Origin: Thereva unica
Taxonomy: Eukaryota > Arthropoda > Insecta > Diptera > Therevidae
Length of the DNA stretch: 64,000 nucleotides
Direction of reading: 5' to 3'
Assembly: GCA_949987705.1 (NCBI GenBank)
Contig: CATLJY010000929.1
Coordinates: forward strand, 1-64,000
A program made the position numbers and the translations under genes. Below, one piece after another: positions 37,078-48,600 of the stretch. Each line of letters starts with the position of its first letter. The stretch's first letter is position 1. Below the pieces are notes generated by a model, which did not search any database, had not been told where the DNA came from, and saw nothing but the letters and a program-made list of their open reading frames with translations.

Positions 37078-37526
37078 CTGGGCCATATCCCATGCCATTT
37101 CTGCGCCACCTTCAAATCCCATGCCTGCTCTGGGCCACCCCATCCAAGACACAAACTTACATCCAGAGCTTTCAGTCACACCCCAAATCCCATGCCGGTT
37201 CTACACCACATCCAAGACCTGAACTTTCACCCATCTCCAACCACCAACTGTAAGCCACCTTATCCAGGACTCACACCAAAAAATACCTCATACACCCACA
37301 TCAAGAGCTTTCAAGCCACCTTATCCAAGACACAAACCTAAAACACCTCGTACACCTACATAAAGAGCTTTCACCCATCTCCACACACCAACTCTAAGCC
37401 ACCTTATCCAAGACACAAACCTAAAACACCTCGTACACGTACATAAAGAGCTTTCAGACCCCCCCAAATCCTAGGCGGGTTCTGCGCCACCTAGAGGTGG
37501 CGCCGTACCGGTATAGCTCTACTACT
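37078..37526 (-). repeat. Polinton right terminal inverted repeat
   Basis: Inverse copy of 5680-6125, ending CTACTACT. Contains the same GCGCCACCT/AGGTGGCGC palindrome at 37484-37503. The open frame at 37069-37341 is a by-product of the repeat. 36900-37077 carries no gene. Confidence 0.93.
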
Positions 37527-37532
37527 ATCAGG
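37527..37532. repeat. Polinton target-site duplication, right (ATCAGG)
   Basis: Exact copy of 5674-5679. Confidence 0.95.
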
Positions 37533-37541
37533 CTAGTCACT

Positions 37542-37607
37542 TCCAAGTAGGGGTGGTGTGAGGTTAATAACCTCACCCGGAGAAAAGAATTATTATAGAA
37601 CGAGCAA
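37542..37607 (+). repeat. 5'-end fragment of the RTE-like LINE
   Basis: TCCAAGTAGGGGTGGTGTGA and the following TAATAACCTCACCC...GAACGAGCAACAT match, with substitutions, the 5' end of the element at 49749-52667 (minus strand). Only the extreme 5' end is left; the following sequence is unrelated. Confidence 0.65.
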
Positions 37608-38025
37608 CATTTGAGTCATTCATGCTGGATTCATTGTTGTGGATAAGTGCGCCGCACACATTTCCCAGTCAGCTGAGCTTCGATTCATTGTTGTGGATAA
37701 AGTGCGCCGCAAATTTTGTATGATTCGACATTTTGTCGAAGTTTCGTTGGTAAAATCCTATAATGTGGAAATTTGAATTTAAAAAATGTATAAGCAAAAA
37801 ATTCATAGTATCTTTAAAAATCTTGTTTCGAGACTACAGGCTGAAGTACGGACATAAAATAAATGATTTTTAAAAATCCGCCCCACAAAAGTTGAAGTTG
37901 GTTCAACTTTTTGTGAGAGAGGAAAAAAAATCTCAAAAATTTCCCAAAATTGAGAAAGGTACAATTTTTCATCAAGTTAGGAGTGGTGTGGCTCCGTATT
38001 TTAAGTTTTGTTTTGTTTTTTTTTT
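37608..38025. other. Unannotated flank with a 54-bp duplication
   Basis: GATTCATTGTTGTGGATAA occurs at 37628 and 37682 (period 54 bp, each followed by GTGCGCCGCA). The rest is AT-rich; no gene seen. Confidence 0.55.
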
Positions 38026-39083
38026 AACTTCCCAGTATAGGAAGTTATTGTAATAGGTCCGAAAATCGAAATCAAAATTTTCAACGTATTTTCATCTTTC
38101 AAGGTCCCAGGAGCATTCTAAGCAAAAAATTGGGAGGAAGTATGTGTGTGTGTGTATGTGCGTACGGATGTGGTCATTTTTTCCTGCACGATATCGCGCG
38201 AACCAAAACTGATATCGACTTCGTTGAGGTGTTGTTCGAAGCGTATTAACCGAAATATGATCTGAAAAGAATTTCATGAAATTCGGCCCAGCCGTTTTTT
38301 TGTTTAAGCGACGTAAGTGATTTTTGTACCTGCACGATATCGCCCGAACCACGAAAGATATTGACTTACTTGAGGTGCCGTTCGAAGCGTATTAGCGACA
38401 ACATTATCTGAAAAGATTTTTATAATATTCGGTCCAGCGGTTTTTTGGTTTAAATGACTTAAGTGATTTTTGTACCTGCACGATATCGCGCGAACTATAA
38501 AAGATATCGACTTAGTTGACGTGCCGTTCGAAGAGTATTAACCAAAATATGATCTGAAAAGATTTTCATAAAATTCGGTCGAGCCGTTTTTTTGTTTAAG
38601 CGGCGTAAGTGATTTTTGTACCTGCACGATATGGCCCGAACCACAAAAGATATTGACTTACTTGAGGTGCCGTTCGAAGCGTATTAGCGACAATATAATC
38701 TGAAAAGATTTTTATAATATTCGGTCCAGCGGGTTTTTGGTTTAAATGACTTTAAGTGATTTTTGTACCTGCACGATACCGCGCGAACTAAAAACTATAT
38801 CGACTTCATTGAGGTGCCGAAAAACATTAATACATCAATTTTATATACATTTTCGTCATCCTATTCTTGTAAGTGCGCACATTTAGTTTGACATTTTAGC
38901 GAAAATATTGATAAACAATTGTGACAAATTCTCGGTATTATGCATATATTCTATATTATTAAAATATCCAATATATCATTTATTATTAAAATATCCAATC
39001 ATAATATTCAACATCCATCATACTGGGAAGTTGATCGTGTGGACCGAAAGGGTCGAACCCACATCCCAACTAGTTTTTTTTTT
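38026..39083 (+). repeat. Dispersed repeat family, copy B
   Basis: AACTTCCCAGTAT at 38026-38038, ATACTGGGAAGTT at 39020-39032, then the conserved GTGTGGACCGAAAGGGTCGA tail and a T-run. About five ~145-bp units with TGCACGATATCGCGCGAAC-type cores lie between 38190 and 38790. Same structure as copies A and C. Confidence 0.7.
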
Positions 39084-39545
39084 ATGTGAAAGACTGAAGT
39101 CTCAGGAAGGGCCCTTTATACTGTCGACAATCTATTTTCTTCGTATAGAGTGTGCAATATCGAACAGCAGCTCTAGTCGGGGAGGAAGGAATTGCCACAG
39201 CCTACCCGCAAGATTTTTTTTTTTAGTCCACCTACTTCCAACCATTACTATTGCGACTTTGACATCGGGGTATCGCGAAACAACTCGCTGGAGTGTTATG
39301 CCTCCTGAAACGAGTTGGATCTCATCAACCAACCGATGACATGCGCTTTTGGCGGAGCGGGGAAGGGCTAAGGAAGGTTATGTCAGGAAGGATTAGGAAT
39401 GTAAAGAGGGAAGAAGAAAGAATTAAAGTTATGTAAGTGGGAAAGTGGAAAAGGCGAAAGACCATGGGGCTGGCCGGGAATCGAACCCGGGACCTCTGGG
39501 ATAGTAGCCAGACGCCTTACTCCCTAGGCTACCGAGGCCCCATAG
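39084..39545 (-). repeat. tRNA-derived SINE, minus-strand copy
   Basis: The head at 39541-39466 reads on the minus strand as a tRNA-like unit: A-box region GTAGCCTAGGGAGTAAGG, an anticodon-arm-like TCTGG...CCAGA and B box GGTTCGATTCC. A ~380-bp body follows that matches the plus-strand copy at 39747-40126. The acceptor stem is imperfect (mismatches at positions 6-7), so it is a SINE promoter, not a tRNA gene. Confidence 0.75.
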
Positions 39546-39680
39546 GGGTCGATTGGTTGATTGGTTTTGGAGTGACATTTCGGACATTGAAATAAAAATA
39601 TACCCTCAGATATTGATTCCACCGACAGACTGGGATTTCCAAAGACTTGTTTTGGGGAAATGAAACAACGAACCCATTTA

Positions 39681-40126
39681 AAGCCTAGGGAGTAAGGCGT
39701 CTGGCTACCATCACAGACGTCGCGGGTTCGAATCCCGGCCAGCCCCACGGTCCTTCGCCTTTTCCATTTTCGCACCTAAGTAATTTTCCTTCTTTCTTCT
39801 TCCCTCTTTACATTCCTGACTTCTCCTGTCATAGCCTTCCTTAGCCGTTCCCCGTTCCATCAAAGCGCATGTAATCGGTTGGTTGATGAGATTCAACTCG
39901 TTTCAGGAGGCATAACACTCCAGCGAGTTGTTTCTCGATGCCCCGATGTCAAAGTCGGGACAGTACTGGTTGGGAGTAGGTGGACTAAAAAAATATCGCG
40001 AGTAGGTTGTGGCAGTTCCTTCCTTCCCCGACTAGAGCTGCTGTTCGTCATTGCACTCTATAAGAAGAAAATAGATTTTCGACATAGTATAAAGGCCATT
40101 CCTGCGACTCTAGTCTTTCACATAAA
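39681..40126 (+). repeat. tRNA-derived SINE, plus-strand copy
   Basis: The tRNA-like head 39681-39746 (GCCTAGGGAGTAAGGCGTCT ... GGTTCGAATCC) lacks its first bases and is followed by the same body as the minus copy (GGTTGGTTGATGAGAT, CATAACACTCCAGCGAG) and an A-rich tail. The two copies are head to head with a ~135-bp spacer. Confidence 0.75.
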
Positions 40127-41455
40127 AAAACACTATAAGCTGACTACCCTCACTTATGGTACTGCTTCAACTCCCTCTAGCCACAAGAGTTTTGAAGAAT
40201 ATCAGTGAGGATGACAAAGCCTTGTTTCCGACTGCATCGGCAATCATTGACAAAGATTTCAATGTGGACGATTTGTTAAAGGGGGCTAATTACCTCAGAG
40301 ACGCATTAACGATGAAAGAAGACTCAACGGAACTATGTACTTCGAAAAAGCGGGTTCAATCTCACAAAATGGAGATCGAATTCAACTGGATCCTTAGACT
40401 TCAACCGGCCCAAAATGACAAGGACAGTTGGGTTTTAATCGACGACGGTATTAGCAAATCAAAAGTATTAGGAATCCAATGGGATCCAGTAAATGATGTA
40501 TTCTTGTTTCAAGTGTCACTATTCACTAACAACAAGTGCTCTAAAAGAACGATTCTCAGCATTGCTTCCCGCATTTTCGAACTTTTGGACTAATGGACGC
40601 CGCTTATAATTGTAGTGAAAGTAATGCTGCAACATTTATGGTTAGCTAAACTGGATTGGGACGAATTTGTGCCTACAGACATATTACAGAAATGGACCAT
40701 TTCAGTTAAGAAATAGCTGCTGTGCAAAATATTCTCATTTCTCGTCAAATTTTGCCTCAGAGAATGCTTATGGTGCTGTTCTATATTTTCGAAGCATTGA
40801 CCATGAAGGAAGAATTATTGCATCTAAGAGCAAAGTTGCTCCTCTCAAAAGCATCAATTCCAAGATTAGAACTGTGTGGAGAACTTTGGCTAGCAAGTTC
40901 TTCAAGCACTCAAATCTATGCCTGGCCTGGCTCTTCTTTAATTCTTGCCTGGCTTTCTAAGACTCCACGCAGTTTCAAAAATTTTGTCGCTAAACGAACC
41001 TCAGGAATAATGGACCTATTACCTATCACTATTTTGCAGCTCTAGCTTCGCGATGTATTTCACCAAGCTATATTGGACACCTAGTAGCAGGGACCACGTT
41101 GTCTGCCTCAAGAGATAGTAAATTGGACAGATACTAAGTTCAAGGCTTTAATCAGAGAAATAAAGAAAGAAATAAAAAAACAAAGTTTATTATCATTCTT
41201 AAATGATGTGAAGGATGATCTTCTCATCCGATATCATCATCGCAACAACTTCAACTTCGTCACCTGTTTAAAACTAGTTCAAAAATCAGCCTTTGCCACA
41301 GATATCTCGTCTCTGAAATCAAAGGGTACACTTTCCAGTAAAGGTCCATTGACAGGTCTTCACCCATTTGTTGACGATAAAAAGACAAGATATCCAATCA
41401 TAATGCCAAAGGATCAATAAAATGATATCTTCCACTTGAGATAAGAGAAACTTCA
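40127..41455 (+). pseudogene. Decayed BEL/Pao pol fragment
   Basis: Broken frames show LTTLTYGTAST, a corrupted FNVDDLLKGANY (RT catalytic region, 40258), KVLGIQWDPVNDVF, RTILSIASRIFELL, then an RNase H part (SIPRLELCGELWL, WLSKTPRSFKNFVAKRTSGIM) and, further on, LHPFVDDKKTRYPIIMPKDQ from the region before integrase. Several stops and frameshifts are present. No LTRs seen. Confidence 0.8.
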
Positions 41456-41499
41456 CGGAGAAATGAGAACTATCCTTTATTAAAATGAATCACTTCTCA

Positions 41500-41960
41500 A
41501 TTCGCGTCCCACCGTACGTACGGTTAAGGTACCTGGGAGTGACGATCGACCACTAGCTTAATTTTAAAACACAATTGGAGGGTTTGGCGGATAAAGTATC
41601 CGCTCTTGTCGGTTCCTTCTAGTCTTTTACAAATAACCAAGAAATCTAAGCGACGAGTGCATGTGTTTGGAAGAAGATCAACTCTTGCGTTGCGTGCGTT
41701 CCGTTTACGTAACTATATGTCAGTTTGCAATTAAATGTAAGCTCTTCTATTATATCAATCACCGCACGTACCAACATACGCATTATCTATTTCCAGCCTA
41801 AGTGTCCTTCGCTTGTGCTGCGCATTAAGGATCCTATCCAACGATGCGGCGTGCGTGATTGCAGGAATTATGCCCATAGAGATACTGACGAGAGAAGGCA
41901 TGCGTGTATATGATCCAGAATATGTTAAAGGGGGGACAAAATCAGTGCGACGGAAGATGA
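41500..41960 (+). pseudogene. R1-type LINE C-terminal fragment
   Basis: VKYLGVTIDH..LNFKTQLEGLADKVSALVGSF, interrupted by a stop, followed by LRILSNDAACVIAGIMPIEILTREG. This is the typical end of R1/LOA-like ORF2. Confidence 0.7.
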
Positions 41961-41989
41961 CGCACTGCGACTCTGTAAGCCCCTTAAAG

Positions 41990-42860
41990 AGGCCCATACA
42001 CGAGCGAACATTTTGCGCAAAAAATATGAGATTGTCCATACACTACGCAACAAGTTGCGAAAAATTCATTTGCTTTATGTTTATTCGTGTAGAAAACATG
42101 TCCGAAGGTACTTGTTTGGCCGAAGTTTGCCTGGATCTGGTGAATCTAGTTTGGTTGCTTCGGATATCTCCAAGGCTTTTGATAGAGTTTGGCACTAAGC
42201 CTTGTTAGCTAAACTCAAAGCTATTGGAATTGACTCGCTTCTGTATAAGTGGGTTGAGAGTTTCCTTTCCGGCCGTTCAATTATGGTAGTATTGGATGGC
42301 GTCAAATCTGAATCTCACCCCATCTCTGCGGAGGTCCCCCAGGGGTCAATTTTATCACCGGCCCTATTTCTCATTTTTATAAATGGCCTACTTTCAATTC
42401 CCTCCAAACCCACTTCTACAGCTTCGCTGACGACGTTACTCGTACAGCTTCGATACAAGACGGACTCAAGCCAGATCCTGTCTTGATGATCACGAACTAA
42501 TGTTAAACTCTATTAATAATGACATTGAACTCATTCTAGAGTGGGGAAGCAAGAGTCGTATTGAATTCAACCACACCAAACCCAAGTATACTGTCTTATT
42601 TCAAAGAAAAAGATCAACAGCTCTCCGTCCTTGAGAGCGGGCAAAAGTTGAACTAACGGCCGAATCCTCCTTACACATCTTAGGCGTGACATTAGCCAAA
42701 GACTTGCGATGGAATGACCACATATTCCAAATCGCCAAACAATGTAAAATTCCGTTATGTAAAATTGATTTATATCACAGACCGGTCCTCATTCACATTA
42801 ATGCTTATATTTTTACTTCTTTTAAGGAAAGGTCATCAAAGCTGAATTATCGCAAGGCTG
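41990..42860 (+). pseudogene. LINE reverse-transcriptase fragment with stop codon
   Basis: RT blocks are VASDISKAFDRVWH (stop directly after), ALLAKLKAIGIDSLLYKWVESFLSGR, ISAEVPQGSILSPALFLIFINGL, a shifted FADD-like segment, LEWGSKSRIEFNHTK and ILGVTLAKDLRWNDHI. Internal deletion and frameshifts. Confidence 0.8.
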
Positions 42861-42869
42861 ATTATCGAT

Positions 42870-45048
42870 GATCCATAAATGCAGCTCTCGAAACTGTTGA
42901 CTGGTCAACTTTCCTGGATTGCCATCGTCCAGACTATGTATATAATGCTTTTTTGTCAATCATTCATGATGCCATCTCGAGATTTGTTCCATTCTGCTCT
43001 TCTACAAAACTTAATCATCCGCCCTGGTTTTGTAAGGGCTTATTGCGGTTGAAAAATGCGAAGAATAAAATGCATAGGCGTTACATATTGGGGAGAAGGG
43101 ATGAAGACTATATTATTTTCTCCAGGTTGAGGAGAGAATATAATTATGTACCTGCATAGATTTCTTTTCAACCAATATATTGTATCAATTGAAGCAAATA
43201 TTAAAGTGAACGCAAAGGCCTTTTGGTCCTTTCTGGATACCAAGCGCTCTTCACCAACAATACCTCTGGCCATGAATTATAATGACGTGTCATCTGTCAA
43301 TTTAGAGGAAAGTGTTGAGCTGTTTGCATCTTTTTTCAGCTCTGTCTACAATAGTAATATCAATCACAGCCAACCTGCCTCATTTAGTAATAATTCTCAG
43401 ATAGACATCTCGGTCTTATATCTTAGTTTCAACGAAGTACTACAAGGCCTGTGCAATCTGTCTGATGACTTTTTTACGGGGATGACTTAATTTGTAATCT
43501 CCTTCTAAAAAAATGTGCTATAAATCTGGCTCCCCCATTGATGATCATTTTTAATTACTCTTTAAAACAAGGCACATTCCTCGATTGTTGGAAATACTTC
43601 TTCATCAAACCACTGCATAAATCCGGTGCTCATGACAACCTGTCCCTAAACTATTCGAATCGATTGTAAAGGATGTCATGTACTTTTGTGTTAAGCGTAC
43701 TATTGATGATAGGCAGCATGGTTTTATAAGTGGTAAATCTGTCACAAACTTGGTTTTATTTAAAAATCATACCATGAGTATTTTAGAGAATGGTGGTCAG
43801 GTAGATGCCATCATGACGGATTCCTCGAAAGCGTTTGATAAAGTAAATCATGATCTTCTTGTGCCTATATTAGAAGCATATGGTTTTCATGGCAGTATGC
43901 TGCTATGGTTAGATTCATATTTAAGAAATCGTAAACAGGCCGTTTTAATAAAGTCTACTGTCTCTTCATGTTTCGAGGTGCCTTCTGGGGTTGCCTAAGG
44001 AAGCCACTTAGGGCCTCTTTTATTTGTCCTATTTGTAAATTCTGTCTCAACTCTTTTTAAGCATGCTTCTGTACTCCTCTATGCTGACGATATGATTTTC
44101 GCCCCCATACGGTCTGAGTCGGACTGTGCTCTACTTCAGGATGAACTAAATGTTTTTCTTGAATGGTCTAAGGGGATTGATCTGGAGCTAAATAAATCCA
44201 AATGTAATGCTTTTTCTTATTTTCGCTCAAAAGACCCTATAATCTACCCTTACTCGCTCGAAGGCTGTATACTTGCTCGACTATTAGAGATCTTGGAGTT
44301 TACTTTGACCACAAGTTTGACTCTACGGTCCACATAGAAGTGGCGTGCAATAAAGCCAATCAAATGCTTGGTTTTATTAAGAGAAACGCTGGCGCTTTCA
44401 AGGATCCCTTTACATTAAAGACTCTTTATGTTTCCTTGGTCAGATCGGTTCTTGAATATGCATCCGTTGTATGGTCTCCATATACGAAAGTGTATGAAAA
44501 TCGAATCGAAGCTGTCCAGAAAAATTTCTCAAGATATGCTTTACGCAAGTTAAATTGGGCTTCGCAGGTTCCAACTTACAGAGCTAGATGTCAACTTCTT
44601 GGACTTCAAACGCTAAAATGCAGACGTATTTTGGCATCTGTTTTGTTTGTGCGAGATACTCTTTGTTTTAAAGTACAGTCTTCTTCTCTTCTCGCTTTGT
44701 TCAATATTTATGCACCTGAGACACGCCTTAGATCTAGACCCTTGTTGTTTATACCGACGCACAGAACCATATATGGGCAGAATGAGCCAGTCTCGAGAGC
44801 GGCGTCGTGCTTCAATTATGTTTATGATCATCTTGATCTATCAATGGATAGACACATCTTTAAAGAAACTACAAAGTTGCAATTGCAGTCTGATCCTTGC
44901 GATGGTTCCGCTTGATTGCCCTTTTGCGAAAACTTAAATTAATCTTAAGTTAATTATAATTCTTTATTTTATGTAGAAATCCTTTGTAAAGTTATTGTCT
45001 TTAGTCTGTAAGTTTCATACTGTAGAATGTATAAATAAATAAATAAAT
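42870..45048 (+). pseudogene. Jockey/CR1-like LINE, ORF2 remnant with 3' tail
   Basis: In order: a pre-RT segment (LNHPPWFCKGLLRLKNAKNK, FWSFLDTKRSS), RT with MTDSSKAFDKVNHDLL (43801-43855), SSCFEVPSGVA followed by a stop where PQGS is expected, LYADDM at 44081, and a C-terminal domain (VLEYASVVWSPY, RIEAVQKNFSRYALRKL). The 3' UTR ends in (AAAT)n at 45031-45048. At least four frame breaks make it inactive. Confidence 0.85.
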
Positions 45049-45650
45049 GATCCCAGTGCTTGGGATTTCTTAAGAGGTGCAAGTTCCTCCTCTAGCCATC
45101 GGCCCTTGCTGTTATTTATAAATCCTACATTCGGCCTCTTCTCGAATATAACTCCATCGTTTGGGGTGGCGCTCCAATAACCACCTCAGCATGGTTAGAT
45201 AAGGTCCAAAAAAGGGCCCATAAATTAATTGATGACGATTCCGCTTGCTCCACCTTCGACCCCCTGAGCCACCGTAGGAACGTAGGAATGTAGCAGCACT
45301 GACAAAATTTTATCGCTACTATCATAGTGACTGTTCCTCCGAGCTAAATGCTCTCCTGCCTCCACGGCAATCCTATACCTGCAACACCAGATTAGCCCAC
45401 TCGGCTCATTCCCTCCACCTGCAACTCCCCTTTCACGCACTCAACAAGATATGAACTCGTTTGTAAATAGAACTCGACTGCGGAATAATCTCTCGCAGTC
45501 AGTATTTCCGAGCTCCTACAAGATCCAAGAGTTCAAACGCAGGGTTCATCACCACCTTCTTCAATACCCCCCCCCCCCCGTACCTTTATAATCCGTAACC
45601 TATTCCCCCACCCTTCCTCCCGTACTAAACTTACTGCTAGACATTACTCC
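45049..45650 (+). pseudogene. LINE C-terminal fragment
   Basis: YKSYIRPLLEYNSIVWGGAP, LDKVQKRAHKLIDDDS, LSHRRNVAALTKFYRYYHSDCSSEL and THSAHSLHLQ-like text, the usual end of an RTE/jockey-like ORF2, broken by stops. A C-run lies at about 45577-45588. Confidence 0.75.
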
Positions 45651-48600
45651 ATGACGTGACGAATGACATGACGGACTGGTATTACAAAGGGTGACTCCTG
45701 AGCTTAGCACTGCCACATAAAAAAAAGTAATCGAATTAGTCGCCTTAAAATCCGATTAGTGACTCCCGAGTTTTGAGGCCCATAATTGGAATGATAAAAA
45801 CAGTTTCATCTCGCTTTCGTACAATCACCGGGTAAAGTTTTCGGTCTGAGCCGATAGTCGAATACGATAGCCGGATCCGATAGTCGGATCAGAGCGAAAA
45901 GTATCCTAAAATATTCCCAATACTACAAAATCTTCCGTGAAAGTCCCGTCGCTATCGGATTAGCCGTTTTCTAGATTAACCCGGAGAAATATAAACAGAC
46001 GAAAATTTAAAAAATCACAATTATTTTGAAATCACAGATTTCTTATTCTTATTCTAAATATACAGAAAAAAAACTGAAATCCAATTTATGTGATGTTGTG
46101 AAAGGGTTGACCAAAGGGTGCCGAGAGACAATCTCGCTCCGCCTTGTTCAAGAGCTACGGCCGGCACTGAATGTAACTAGTAAATTTCTTAGTAAAATAT
46201 CATGTTCTGGTTTTAGGGTTAAACAATTTCAGTTAAATGTAAAATAATAAAATTTTAAACCTTGAGGGTGATTTAGTCAAAAACTGGGTCTGACAGTATT
46301 TTCACCATTTCTAAAACCTACTTTCTGATATTTTTAAATAAAAATATGAAAAACAGTGTGAATCCCCTCAGCGTGACTTTTTGCTCTGTTTTATTATTAG
46401 GCTGCTGTGGTCCGCAGCTATTTTTAAATGTTTGGTGTGAATCAGAGCAAAATTATTGATTATTAATTGTAAAAATAGCTACATGAAATTTTTGACAACT
46501 TCTATAAGGTTGGAAATTTAGAATATTAACACCAGTCCAAGTATACTGTATAATATTAATAGAAAAAATATTTAAATATATTTTAATCTCAGCTTCAAAA
46601 TCCCGCATTAAAATTGTATTTTCTTCTATTTTTATTGGCAACGTGAAATTATTAATTCAAAATACCCCAAATTTTCAAAGCAACGAAATCAGCTTCCCCC
46701 TAGTGACGACGTGTAACTTTCGATATCCAGATATTTACTTGTCCAAATCTAGAAGGCTCTAAGTATCCTTTCCATATTAAAAAGATATTCGAACAAGTCT
46801 ATGGCCTCTTTTCACCTCGTCCTTACAGACAGCTCCATTAGAGCTTCTATTAATAGCTTTTGAAAGGTGACTCAGTAGACCAGGATAAATTCTTTATTTA
46901 CTACAACAAGGACAATATACATAGTTGCTGCTACCCGTTGTTCGATCGTCAAATTAAATGAGAGAGACACTTTAAAAGCAATTTCCTCTTCAAACAATTT
47001 TCCCGTCCTGCATCCGTTCAGTTATTCCCTACGTCCCCATATACAGGAACCTAGACAATCCTATCCAGGTTCATGTTTCGCTAACACCTGGATACTAACA
47101 AAAGTAGGATAAATTCCAGGGAGGTGACTTCGAGTGTGAAGTAAACACCTCTTTCAGAGTAAATAGTCGAACAATTTAGCATTTCAGTTTACAAAGCTGA
47201 GAAAAAAGCTAACAACAAAATCCTGGATATACAAGGACGAAGGAAAATGTTGCAGAAAAAAATAGAATGAGAAGAGGAAGATGGTGATGAAAAAAAATAA
47301 AGGAAATCAGCCAAAGGTAGAAATAAATAAATTGTAACGAAATGGTGAGAGTAAAAAGGATTCCGTCATCAAACAGCTCCGACTATCTGCCAGGATACTG
47401 AAGAGGGGATGTCAATAAGAAAGGATTTATGTAAACAGTAATCACGCATCATCATTGAAGGTATTCCGTTGTTCGGGTGGAAAAGGGTTTCCCATCTGAT
47501 ATGGCCGTACTTGAAAATACATGAACCTGATAGATTTTGTTAATTTTATAGGAAATACTAAATTATGGAAAACTTGAGATGGGTATTCTTTGGGGGAATG
47601 TAAATCTGTGATCTATTTATTATTCGTTTTACTGGGATAGTTTAAAGCATTAATTGAATCTCAGGGAATTATTCGTGCAAAAAAGTGAATGGTAATGAAT
47701 CTAAAACGTTAGAAATCACTCCTTGCTTGCTGTCTCAAGCCATACTAATGGGGCTTGTTTTAAAATAAAACTTCTCCATATCTCCTCGCCATTTATTCTT
47801 AAATTGTTTTAAAGTCGAAGAGGTTTCTCTAATTGTTATTGTTTTCAGTCGTCCAATAAAATTCGTATAAATTGTATTTTCTTTATATACTTTATATTAG
47901 CTGTAATCGTATTTTCTATATATACTTTATATTAGCTTCACCTGTTAGCACGTATACATGATGAGTTGAACTCAGGTTGAACCCGAGCCCCATTACTTGT
48001 AGTCGCGAGTAAAGTTGAGTTATCGTCGGCTGAACGCGAATCAGCGATGCTACCTGGGTTGAGTTGAAATTATGCATAGACGCGGGTTCAGTAGTTGAGT
48101 AGTTGAATGTAGTTGGCAAATGCTTCTCTGTGTTTTGTTTGTAACGTGTAGTGTTTTTATTTTCAACTCAACCTCAACTCAACTTTTCAAGTCACATGAT
48201 GACGTAGTACATATCGTGGGTTTAAAAGCAGAACTCACTAAGTCAAAAACCATAGTTTTTAGTAAATCGATATTTAAGATGTTTGTGTCTCTGAAAATTT
48301 TGTAATGGCATATAATAGTAATCGGCTCAGTATACATTGTTTTTTAGATTTCTTAGTTTAGTTTACAAAAGAATTGAAATAATTATTTAATTCTAATACT
48401 GGATTTTTAGATTAAAATAAAAAAACGCAACGAATTAGTGGGTTTTGGCAGAAATGATTTGGTAGTTTTGTGTCATTATGGACAAGGTAAATCCGAAACT
48501 AACCCCCTAAAAACCTTAACAATATTAGTGTGCGGGCTATAAGGTATTGCCAGTATAAAGTTGGCATTATAAGACTTACTTTAGTATAAAAAACTGAAAA

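Larger units (their letters stand above)
5680..37526. mobile_element. Polinton/Maverick element, complete, with two nested BEL/Pao insertions
   Basis: Three hallmarks are visible. There are long terminal inverted repeats whose ends begin AGT and finish ACT. There is a perfect 6-bp target duplication ATCAGG on both sides. The gene set is complete: protein-primed PolB, A32-like ATPase, adenain-like protease, two capsid-type proteins and a retroviral-like integrase with chromodomain. Subtracting the BEL elements and their 5-bp duplications leaves about 15.6 kb, normal for the family. Families of this type are regarded as virus-like self-replicating transposons. Gene order alternates strands in blocks. 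PolB is split and the integrase carries two frameshifts, so this copy is not autonomous as it stands. Confidence 0.96.

Noticed and set aside
39466..39541. A genuine tRNA gene (also 39681-39746)
   Set aside because: A and B boxes are present, but the acceptor stem is mismatched and the body matches a second dispersed copy, so it is a SINE head.
39524..39775. 83-aa ORF with GLAGIRTRD text
   Set aside because: Well-known spurious translation of tRNA-derived SINE promoters.
47920..48190. Repeated GTTGAGTT/AACTCAAC words suggesting an inverted repeat
   Set aside because: Words are short and irregularly spaced; no consistent stem or unit could be drawn.
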